This document shows, piece after piece, positions 35,053-43,011 of a stretch of DNA of 49,992 nucleotides. The stretch lies in the NCBI GenBank assembly GCA_018780435.1, contig JADMJS010000060.1:1-49992 (forward strand), written 5' to 3'. Position numbers and translations under genes: made by a program. This DNA is from Myxococcales bacterium (GTDB lineage: Bacteria > Myxococcota_A > UBA9042 > GCA-2863065). Position 1 is the first letter of the stretch. Every line of letters begins with the position of its first letter. A model generated the notes under the pieces. It ran no database searches and was not told the DNA's origin. It was given only the letters and a program-made list of their open reading frames with translations.

Positions 35053-38000
35053 TCAGAAGTTCGTGAAGTCGAAGCTACCGTCGGAGCCCTTGGTGCCCGA
35101 GGTCCCGAGACTGAGCCCACCTTGTCCGCCCGCGCCGCCCGCGCCGCCGGGGAGGACCGTGTTGCCGCTCTTTAGCGCCGCGAGGCTGACGCCGCCTTGT
35201 CCGGCCGCGTAGATCGCGTAGGCAGCGCCGCCGCAGCCGCCACCCCCACCACCGCCATGGCCGCCCGTACCGCCCTTGCCGCCGGCCCCACCGGCGCCCG
35301 AGCACCAGGTCTTGTCCGTCGACGTGCCGTCGGGACCACCGTAGCCGCCCTTGCCCGCGAGACCGCCGACGCCCGCGTTGCCGCCGACGCCGCCACGGCC
35401 ACCGTTGGCCCGCTGCACCGCGTTCGCCGAAATGTCGGGGACGCTCGTGGGAGCGGAGTCCCACGTCAGGAAGATGCCGAAGGAACCACCGCCGCCGGTC
35501 CCGCCTTGCCCGAGGCCGCCCGCGCAGCCACCCGCGCCGCCGCCACCGCCCGTCGCGCCCGCGTCGGTCCCGCCGTTGAAGGTCGAGCAGCTACAGACGC
35601 GCGTCCCGCCGCCCGCTCCGCCACCGCCGCCGCCCGCCCCATTCGCTCCGGCCGCGCCGCCGCCACCGCCGCCAGCGACCCACTGGCCGGACGCGACGGA
35701 GCCTTGAGCGCCCGAACAACCTGCTCCCGGAGCGCCACTCGCCCCGTTGGTCCCATCGAGACCATATCCACCGATACCCGTCACGACTGGCGACACGATG
35801 CAGGTGTAGCAGTCGAAGCTGCCGGGGCACGATGAGCTGCCCGAGCCGATGTACGGGTCATAACCCGTCGAGCCGCCCGTCCCACCCCCATTGCCGCCGG
35901 TCTGGCCCGACTCAGCTGCGTTGTTGCCGCCGCCACCGTTGGAGCTGCAGTAGCCGTCGCCTCCCTTGCCGCCGCTGGTGGAGGCCCCGCCACACGTCGT
36001 CTGGCCGCCGGCACCACCGTTCGTGATCTTCGTCCCCGCTGGGCAGGTCGACTGATTGGTCGGCTTCACGCCGTTCCCGCCGTTCGCCCCGTCGCCGCCG
36101 TCGGTGCCATAAGCGCCGGGAGCGCCATCGCCACCGCTCCCCGCGATGATGCGGTTGTTCTTCACGACCAAACGGTTGGTCGAGTTGCGGACGTACACGG
36201 TGTAGCTCGACTGGCCTGGCGCGAGGTTGTCGGCACCGAAGACGGTAAAGCCCACGAACTGCGTCTTCTCCCCCGCTCCCGCGATGCCGACGGCGTTCAC
36301 GGCACCGAGCTTCCCGCTCTCGGCTTGATTGCCAATGATTGCAGTCTGATACACCACCACGTCGCGAGCGCCGAAGTCGGCGTTGTAGCCGCCATAGACG
36401 CTGACGCCGTTGGCCAGTGCGATCGACTCACCATAGACGCCCGTCGCGACGTACACATCCCGTTTGCCGCCGCTGACCGCCGCCGTGACGCCAGCGCCGA
36501 TGGTGAGCTTGGGCGCACTCCGAGTTCCTGCATTCGTATCGTTGCCGTTCTTGGCCACGAAGATGCCCAGCGCGACGTCACCGTCGATCCCATCGCAGTT
36601 CTGGTCGATGCCGTCGACATAGTCGGTGCTCGACGTCTTCTGGCACTCGCACCCGTCCGCCGGGTTCTTGTTCACGTCGAAGTAGGTCGCCTGGCACGCG
36701 AAGGTACAGTTCGGCTCCGAGAGCGCCGTGTCACAGACGCCCACGGCGTTCGGGAAGGTGAGTGACGCGCAGTTTCGATTGCACTTTCCGCAGTGCTGCG
36801 GGCTCGTGTACTTGCCCGTGCCATCCTTGAACGACTCATCGGCGAGCCCGTCGCAGTCGTCGTCGACGCCGTTGCAGGCTTCGGCAGGCGCCTGGCAGCC
36901 GCTCCATCCAGAGCCGGTGCAGTAGTTCGTTCCATAACAAGTCGAGGTCGGTCCACCGCCGGGGGGCGTGTAGTCCACGCTGCAGGCCTGCTGGAGTGAG
37001 AGGTTCGTACCGTCACAGTCGCAGGAGCCGGTCTCCGGGACGCACTGCTTGGTCCCGATGCCGACGTCGATGCATTGGAAGCCATTGCTGCAGTCGAGAT
37101 CATCGTCGCACGCAATGCCGCAACGGGGTCCATCGTTCAGGGGGATACAGCGCGAGCCGGCACCCACGCAGTTTGCGTCCGTCGCGCACGGCTCACAAAG
37201 CGTCGCCGTGATGGGGATGCACAGGAACTCGTTGAACTCCTCCCAGCCGTTGTCACAGGAGTCGACGACACATTGGGGGACCGGCCGAGTGGCGTCGCAG
37301 CTGGCGCTGGCGTTCAAGATCGCGTCGTCGCAGCTGTTCCCACATTCGCCGCAGTGCTCTTGGCTGCCGTACTTGCCCCCTGCGTTCACGAAGCCTTCGT
37401 CCACGAGAGCGTCGCAGTCGTTGTCCTTGTAGTCGCAGACCTCCGCCGACGCGATCGGCGCCGTGCAGTACCACCCGACCGTGCCGAAACAGACGGCCGT
37501 GCCCGCACAGGTGCCGAACGCATTAGGCGTGCTTTGGCAGGGGATCGAGACCGGCAGGCCGTCGTCGATGAAGCCGTTGCAGTCGTCGTCGACGCCATTA
37601 CAGACCTCTTGCGACGGCGGGATCGCGTCGCAGTCGTCCCAGCCCGACGCCGCTTCACACGTCTGAAAGCCGTAGCACGTACCGAGTGAGTTGGTCTCGA
37701 GGCACGTTCGCTTCTTGCCCTGCGTGTCCGCGCTGCAGTCACAGGTCCCGTTCGCAGGTCGGCAGAGGCCGTTGAAGCAGCTATAGCCGGCGTCGCACGG
37801 CGGCTTGTCGGGACCACAACCCTCGAGACAGAAATTGCCGCCATCGACCGAGATGCACTCCTCACCGAAGCAGTTCGCATCGGACGAGCACGGTTCACAA
37901 GCGACGTCTGGAACCAAGATGCACTGGAAATCATTGAGCTTGATGTAGCCCGGCTCGCAGCTCTCGATGATGCACTGCGGGACCGGCTTGGTCGGGTCGC

Positions 38001-41000
38001 AGACCTCCGTGGCGCTGTTCGCGTACTGGTTGCCGCAGGCGTTGTTACACGTCCCGCAGTGCGCCAGGGTCGTGTAGCGCCCGTTTTCGTCGCGGAAGTC
38101 CTCGTCGACGAGGGAGACGCCGTCGTCGTCGGTGTCGCAGTTGTTGTTCTTGAAGTCGCAGATCTCACCGGCGGGCTCGTCGGCTTGGCAGACCCAGCCC
38201 GCGGCGCCGAAGCACAGCGAGATGCCGCTACATTGGCCAAACGAGTTCTTCTTGAAACACGTCTGAGTCGGCGGGAGGCCGTCGTCGACGAGGCCGTTGC
38301 AATCGTTATCGACGCCGTCACACCGCTCGACCTCGGGGAGGCTGGCCGTGCATCCACCCCATCCGGTCGCCGCGTCACAGGTCTCGAAGCCGAGGCACTT
38401 GCCGAGGGCGTTCGAGGACTCGCAGGTGCGGAGCTTGCCCGCCGTCGCGGGCGTGCAGTCGCACGATCCGATATCCGGGCGGCACAGGCCGTTCTGACAG
38501 GAGTAGCCCTCGTCGCAATCGCCTTCGACCGTACAGGCTTCGAGGCAGTATTTCGCGTTCCCGACCGTCGTGCACTTCCCGCCGAAGCAGGTGTCGTCCA
38601 CGGCACACGGCGAACACTGAATGGCCTGGTTCTGAACGCACTGGACCTCGTTCAGCAGGAAGTATCCCGGCGCACAGGCCGTCGCGATGCACTGCGGGAT
38701 GGCCTTCGTGGCATCACACTCCTCGGCCGCGCTGTTCGAGACGGTCCCGCCGCACGCCTTGTTGCACGCGCCGCAGTGATCGTCGGACACGTATCGACCT
38801 TGTGCGTCGGTGAAGCCGTCGTCCACGGTGCCGTCGCAGTCGTCGTCAACGAAGTTGCAGACCTCGGCGGCCGGGTCCGGCGCCTTGCAGACCTGCCCGA
38901 GCCCGCCGAGGCACACCGACTCACCCGTGCAGACGCCGAAGCCGTTCGACTTCTGGCAAGGGGCCGTCGCGGTGAGCCCATCGTCGACGATCCCGTTGCA
39001 GTCGTCGTCGAGGCCATTGCAGATCTCGCCCGCGGGCGTACCCGCGTCACATGGGCCCCAACCGCTCTGCGGGTTACAGACCGAGAGTCCGACGCAGATC
39101 CCGATGTCGTTCTCATTGGAGCACAGCCGCTTCACACCGGCCGTGGCGAAGGTGCAGTCGCACGAGCCGGACGAGGGGATGCAGGCGCCGGCGTCGCAGA
39201 TGAAGCCTTGTTCGCAGTCGCTCGTGTCCTGGCACGCGTCCGCGCAGAACTTGCCATCGGTGAGCTGACGGCAGGTCCCACCGAAACAATTCGAGTCCGT
39301 CTTGCAGGCGACGCAGCTCACGTCGGGCGGCACGATGCATTGGAAATCATTGAGCTTGAAGAAGCCATCCTTGCAGGTGTCTACCGTACAGAGCGGCTTC
39401 GACTTCGAGGCGTCGCACGTCTCGGTCTGCGAATTGTCGATCGTGCCGCCGCAAGCGACCCCGCAGCTACCGCAGTTCTCACCCGAGGCGTACTTGCCCG
39501 CGGCGTTCTTGAAGTCCTCGTCTGCGGTGCCGTCGCAGTCGTTGTCGGAGAAGTCACAAACTTCGGCCGAGGGTGTCGCCGCATTACAGACGTACCCGGC
39601 CGCCCCGACGCAGGTCGCGGTGCCGGTGCACGTGCCAAAGCCGTTCTGGACTTGGCACGGCTGGGTCTGCGGCACGCCGTCGTCGATGATGCCGTTGCAG
39701 TCGTCGTCGACGCCATTGCAGGTCTCGATGGCGGCTGGCTTGGCGGAGCACGCGCCCCATCCGACGCCCGGGTCACACAGCTCGAAGCCGACACACGTCC
39801 CAACCGGGCTCGTGCTCTCGCAAGGACGCTTGGCGCCGCTGTTCTGGACCGTACAGTCGCAAGTGCCGTTCGTCGGCACGCAGAACGAGCCCGTGGCGCC
39901 GGTGTCCGGATCCGGAATATCGTCGCACGTGTAGCCGCTTGCGCAGTCCGAGTCGCTCGTGCAGCCGGACGCACAGTAGTTCGCGCCGCCGATCTCGACG
40001 CAGTCACGCCCTTCGCACTGTGCGTCGCCCGTGCAGGGGCGGCAATCGACCGTCCCTTCCGCGAGGCAGAGAAAGTCGTTCAGCTTGTAGAAGCCCTCTT
40101 CGCACGCGTCGATGACGCAGATCGGCGTCGTGTAGGCGTCGTTGCAGCTCGCGGTCGCGTTCGGGATGGACCCGGCGCAGGCGCTGTTGCAAGTCCCACA
40201 GTGGTTGTCCTTGTCGTATTTTCCCGACGCGTTCTTGAAGCTCTCGTCGATCTCGCCGTCGCAGTCGTTGTCTTTGAAATCGCAAAGCTCGGCGATGGGC
40301 TTCGCGGCGAGGCACACCCAACCGAGCTCGCCCTGGCACAGTGCGACTCCCGCGCAGGTCCCGATCCCAGCCAAGCTGTTCTCACAGGGCTCCGTGAAGG
40401 GGAGCCCGTCGTCGATGATGCCGTTGCAATCGTCGTCTTTGCCGTTGCAGCTCTCAGCCGTGGCCGCGACGGCGTCGCACTCTCCCCAGCCGGAGAGCGC
40501 GTCACACGTCTCGTAGCCGTAGCAGGTGCCCGCCGTGCTGTCCGTCGCGCACGGGCGTTTGCTGCCCTGCGTCGCCACGGTGCAGCTACAGTCACCGCTC
40601 TGCGGCAAGCAGGCTTGGCCCTTCGGTGCGCCGTTCTGGTCCGTCGCCGCCTGGCACAACGTGCCAGACGGGCAGGGGTCGCCACCGCCGCACTTCTCGG
40701 TGCAGAAGCTGGCCTGTCCGACGCGCACACAGAGGCCACCGCCACATTCGACGTCGTCGGTGCAAGGCTGGCAGAAGGTGTCGTACTCCGGGAGGCACTG
40801 GACGTCATTGGCCTTGTAGAACCCGGGTTCACACGTGTCGACGACGCAAGTGGGCTTCGGCTTCTCGGCATCGCAACGGCTGACCGCGTTCGGGAAGAGG
40901 CCTTCGCAGTTGAAGTTGCACTTGCCGCAGTGGTTCAGCGCGACGTACTTGCCGTTCTCGTCCTTGAAGTCTTCGTCGACGACCGAGTCGCAGTCGTTGT

Positions 41001-41961
41001 CGACGAAGTCGCACGCCTCCGGGTAAGGCGTGTCGGCGCTGCAGATCCAGCCCTTGGTCCCTTGGCACGTGGCGATGCCGGCGCAGGTGCCGACACCCTC
41101 GACGGCGGCTTCACACGGCTTGGGCTGCTTCTGGTCCTCGTCGACGAACCCGTCACAGTCGTCGTCGATGCCGTTGCAGTCTTCGGCCGCCGGGACGCGT
41201 GCATCGCAGGTCCCCCAGCCCGCCTCGGGGTCGCAGGTCTCGAGGCCGTTACAGGTCCCGTATTCGTTCTCCGCCGAGCACGGCCGGAGGCCACCGGCGT
41301 TGTTCACGTTGCAGTCGCAGCTCCCGTTGTCGGGGAGGCAGCCCGACGCGCCCGACTCGAGCTCGGCGCACGTATAGCCCGAAGGGCACTGGACCTGACT
41401 GCAGTCGGTCGTGCAGTACTGCCCGCCGCCGATGGTGATGCACGCGCCGCCGTTGCATTGGAGGTCCGCTTTGCACTCGCGGCAGAGCTTCTGGACTTTC
41501 GGAACGCAGACGAGCTGAACGTCCGGCGCGGCGGCCACATTGACGACACAGGAGAAGCCGTCCGGGCACTCGTCGACACAACCGACGGTGCATTGGAGGC
41601 CGCCATCGACGCCCTCCACGCAGAACCCATCGCAACAATCGGAGTTGGCGGTGCATGGATCGCCGAAAGTGCCGCAGACCTCCTCACCGATTTCGTTCGA
41701 GACACTCGTCTCGGCGCCGCCCGTGTCGGGCGCGTCGACCGCGTAGGTGGTGTCGCTGCCTGCACCCGGGGTCGAGTCGGGCTCCGGGAACTTCACGTCC
41801 CGCTCGCCCGTGGTGTCGGCGATGACGTCGGGTTCGCCGGTGCTGCCGGTGTTGCCGCCCGAGTCGTCCGAGTTCGAACAGCTCAGTGCAGTGGCTAAGA
41901 GGACCATCACCGCAGTCCAAGAGGGACCGAGCAGTCGATATGACGGTGAGGTTCGGATCAT
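35053..41961 (-). CDS. Giant Cys-rich lipoprotein with seven repeated modules and Gly-rich C-terminus
   Basis: 2302 aa. The lipoprotein signal ends TALSC. A Ser/Gly/Asp linker follows, then seven tandem modules of about 230 residues (about 170-1775). Each module has 20 or more Cys and two MopE-like metal motifs (CNGxDDDCNGxxDDG and CDFxDNDCDGxxDE), plus FKxxxGKY...HCGxC. From about 1797, IFVAKNGNDTNAGTRSAPKLTI marks a DUF1565-like parallel beta-helix. The last 370 residues are extremely Gly-rich (GGxGG) and end DGSFDFTNF. I infer a surface-displayed adhesin or matrix protein. ATG 41961-41959 is chosen because GGAGG lies 5 nt upstream; a GTG one codon earlier is too close to it. Confidence 0.88.
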   Translation of the reverse strand: MIRTSPSYRLLGPSWTAVMVLLATALSCSNSDDSGGNTGSTGEPDVIADTTGERDVKFPEPDSTPGAGSDTTYAVDAPDTGGAETSVSNEIGEEVCGTFGDPCTANSDCCDGFCVEGVDGGLQCTVGCVDECPDGFSCVVNVAAAPDVQLVCVPKVQKLCRECKADLQCNGGACITIGGGQYCTTDCSQVQCPSGYTCAELESGASGCLPDNGSCDCNVNNAGGLRPCSAENEYGTCNGLETCDPEAGWGTCDARVPAAEDCNGIDDDCDGFVDEDQKQPKPCEAAVEGVGTCAGIATCQGTKGWICSADTPYPEACDFVDNDCDSVVDEDFKDENGKYVALNHCGKCNFNCEGLFPNAVSRCDAEKPKPTCVVDTCEPGFYKANDVQCLPEYDTFCQPCTDDVECGGGLCVRVGQASFCTEKCGGGDPCPSGTLCQAATDQNGAPKGQACLPQSGDCSCTVATQGSKRPCATDSTAGTCYGYETCDALSGWGECDAVAATAESCNGKDDDCNGIIDDGLPFTEPCENSLAGIGTCAGVALCQGELGWVCLAAKPIAELCDFKDNDCDGEIDESFKNASGKYDKDNHCGTCNSACAGSIPNATASCNDAYTTPICVIDACEEGFYKLNDFLCLAEGTVDCRPCTGDAQCEGRDCVEIGGANYCASGCTSDSDCASGYTCDDIPDPDTGATGSFCVPTNGTCDCTVQNSGAKRPCESTSPVGTCVGFELCDPGVGWGACSAKPAAIETCNGVDDDCNGIIDDGVPQTQPCQVQNGFGTCTGTATCVGAAGYVCNAATPSAEVCDFSDNDCDGTADEDFKNAAGKYASGENCGSCGVACGGTIDNSQTETCDASKSKPLCTVDTCKDGFFKLNDFQCIVPPDVSCVACKTDSNCFGGTCRQLTDGKFCADACQDTSDCEQGFICDAGACIPSSGSCDCTFATAGVKRLCSNENDIGICVGLSVCNPQSGWGPCDAGTPAGEICNGLDDDCNGIVDDGLTATAPCQKSNGFGVCTGESVCLGGLGQVCKAPDPAAEVCNFVDDDCDGTVDDGFTDAQGRYVSDDHCGACNKACGGTVSNSAAEECDATKAIPQCIATACAPGYFLLNEVQCVQNQAIQCSPCAVDDTCFGGKCTTVGNAKYCLEACTVEGDCDEGYSCQNGLCRPDIGSCDCTPATAGKLRTCESSNALGKCLGFETCDAATGWGGCTASLPEVERCDGVDNDCNGLVDDGLPPTQTCFKKNSFGQCSGISLCFGAAGWVCQADEPAGEICDFKNNNCDTDDDGVSLVDEDFRDENGRYTTLAHCGTCNNACGNQYANSATEVCDPTKPVPQCIIESCEPGYIKLNDFQCILVPDVACEPCSSDANCFGEECISVDGGNFCLEGCGPDKPPCDAGYSCFNGLCRPANGTCDCSADTQGKKRTCLETNSLGTCYGFQTCEAASGWDDCDAIPPSQEVCNGVDDDCNGFIDDGLPVSIPCQSTPNAFGTCAGTAVCFGTVGWYCTAPIASAEVCDYKDNDCDALVDEGFVNAGGKYGSQEHCGECGNSCDDAILNASASCDATRPVPQCVVDSCDNGWEEFNEFLCIPITATLCEPCATDANCVGAGSRCIPLNDGPRCGIACDDDLDCSNGFQCIDVGIGTKQCVPETGSCDCDGTNLSLQQACSVDYTPPGGGPTSTCYGTNYCTGSGWSGCQAPAEACNGVDDDCDGLADESFKDGTGKYTSPQHCGKCNRNCASLTFPNAVGVCDTALSEPNCTFACQATYFDVNKNPADGCECQKTSSTDYVDGIDQNCDGIDGDVALGIFVAKNGNDTNAGTRSAPKLTIGAGVTAAVSGGKRDVYVATGVYGESIALANGVSVYGGYNADFGARDVVVYQTAIIGNQAESGKLGAVNAVGIAGAGEKTQFVGFTVFGADNLAPGQSSYTVYVRNSTNRLVVKNNRIIAGSGGDGAPGAYGTDGGDGANGGNGVKPTNQSTCPAGTKITNGGAGGQTTCGGASTSGGKGGDGYCSSNGGGGNNAAESGQTGGNGGGTGGSTGYDPYIGSGSSSCPGSFDCYTCIVSPVVTGIGGYGLDGTNGASGAPGAGCSGAQGSVASGQWVAGGGGGGAAGANGAGGGGGGAGGGTRVCSCSTFNGGTDAGATGGGGGAGGCAGGLGQGGTGGGGSFGIFLTWDSAPTSVPDISANAVQRANGGRGGVGGNAGVGGLAGKGGYGGPDGTSTDKTWCSGAGGAGGKGGTGGHGGGGGGGCGGAAYAIYAAGQGGVSLAALKSGNTVLPGGAGGAGGQGGLSLGTSGTKGSDGSFDFTNF
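36640..41460 (-). repeat. Seven tandem ~700-bp modules within the giant Cys-rich gene
   Basis: The order of landmarks is the same in each module: C-x2-C-x4/5-C-x-G, FC or YC, GYxC, a CDC pair, GxCxGxxxCD, CNGxDDDC, GxCxG, CDFxDNDC, HCGxC, P-x-C, and a K/L-N-D/E-F/V-x-C end. Modules 1-6 are complete; module 5 has a short insert (NNNCDTDDDG). Module 7 lacks one metal motif and leads into the beta-helix part. Confidence 0.8.
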
Positions 41962-42055
41962 CACTTCCTCCGATACGGGCGGACCACAAGGGCGGCGGAC
42001 GGCTCCGCCTTCGGGTACGAGAGTACGGACTTGCGAGGGTCGGCTACAAGCCGAG

Positions 42056-42472
42056 TCAACTGTTTGTTCCCCGGGTGGTGGGGTGGCCGGCGTTCTCCCA
42101 GCCCTCGAAGCCGCCGCGTAGGCTCTTCACATCGGTGAAGCCATTCTCGATCAGGTATGCCGTCGCGCCCCGGCTCGAGATCCCGTGGTAGCAGTAGATG
42201 ACCAGCGGCTGGTCCTTCGGTGTCGCCCGGACGAAGTCGTCGACATTGGCGTCGCTCAGCGCCTCCGAACCCGGGATGGCGCCGACTGCACGATCGGTCG
42301 ACCGTCGGATGTCGAGGAAGGTGGTCTTCCCACTCTCATGCGCGGCGAGGCCCGCGTTGAGGTCAATTTCGGGGATGGTCATCTCGGCACGCGCTCCAAC
42401 TTCGAGGTCTTCGGCGGGGTGAACCGGCTGTTTTGTTACCGGAATTACTACCGACATCAGGTCGGTCGGCAT
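42056..42472 (-). CDS. GlpE-like rhodanese (thiosulfate sulfurtransferase)
   Basis: Single rhodanese domain with active-site loop VIYCYHGISS, the CYHGxSS form of E. coli GlpE. It transfers sulfane sulfur to thiol acceptors. The longest reading is 138 aa. An internal ATG at 42382-42380 gives 108 residues with the active Cys at 64, almost exactly the GlpE length and position, and has TTGGAG upstream at a somewhat long distance. I give the longer frame but regard the shorter start as at least as likely. Divergent from the CoA-binding gene. Confidence 0.85.
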   Translation of the reverse strand: MPTDLMSVVIPVTKQPVHPAEDLEVGARAEMTIPEIDLNAGLAAHESGKTTFLDIRRSTDRAVGAIPGSEALSDANVDDFVRATPKDQPLVIYCYHGISSRGATAYLIENGFTDVKSLRGGFEGWENAGHPTTRGTNS

Positions 42473-42551
42473 TTCGGAATGAGGGGAGCCACCCCCGACG
42501 TCCAGCGCAAGGGCCCTGGCAGGATGGGCATCGGACGGTCATGATATCCGC

Positions 42552-42980
42552 ATGAGCCTTTTCGATCAGATCCTGGAAAAACGGTCCCCGGAGACGGTCA
42601 TCGCCGTCGTCGGCGCTTCGGCGAACCCCACCAAATACGGCTACATCATCCCTCGGGAGCTGCTGCGTCACGGATACACGGTCGTGCCCGTCAACCCCCG
42701 CGGCGGTGTCCTCGGGGAGCTGGGGCTCCCGATCGTCACTGCCGTGAGCGCGTTGCCTCGGCGCGTGGACGTTGTGAATGTGGTCACGCCTCCCGAAGTC
42801 ACGGTGGACGTGCTGGCGGAATGCGCCGCCGCCGGCCTCACGCGGATCTGGCTGCAACCCGGCAGCTTCGACGATGTCGTGCTTCAGGAGGCGGCGGCGC
42901 TGCGTACACCCGACGGCGACCGGCTTGAGGTCGAGTCCGACGCCTGCATCATGGTGGTGGCGGCCCGGGTCGGGCGGTGA
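42552..42980 (+). CDS. CoA-binding (YccU-like) Rossmann-fold protein
   Basis: 142 aa. A CoA_binding/YccU-type domain spans most of the protein: VIAVVGASANPTKYGYIIPRELLRHGYTVVPVNPR, then VDVVNVVTPPEVTVDVLAECAAAGLTRIWLQPGS, and ESDACIMV near the end. In this family the domain binds CoA-type or nucleotide ligands; the physiological role is not settled. No Shine-Dalgarno is present; CATGAT ends 6 nt before the ATG. A hairpin spans the stop codon. Confidence 0.9.
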   Translation: MSLFDQILEKRSPETVIAVVGASANPTKYGYIIPRELLRHGYTVVPVNPRGGVLGELGLPIVTAVSALPRRVDVVNVVTPPEVTVDVLAECAAAGLTRIWLQPGSFDDVVLQEAAALRTPDGDRLEVESDACIMVVAARVGR

Positions 42981-42987
42981 CCGCCCG
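42971..42987 (+). terminator. Hairpin spanning the stop codon of the CoA-binding gene
   Basis: CGGGCGG and CCGCCCG form a perfect 7-bp stem whose 3-nt loop is the TGA stop itself. It sits in the narrow convergent gap (31 bp) before the next stop codon. Terminator function is inferred from position; there is no T-tract. Confidence 0.4.
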
Positions 42988-43011
42988 TCCGCGCGCGGTC
43001 CGGATGGGCGA

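Noticed and set aside
38059..41898. Open plus-strand frame of 1279 codons opposite the giant Cys-rich gene
   Set aside because: It is the mirror of Cys/Asp/Gly-rich codons at high GC, which rarely give stops on the other strand. It has no signal, no domain and biased Ala/Val/Arg/Asp content, while the minus strand has a lipoprotein signal, ribosome site and repeated modules.
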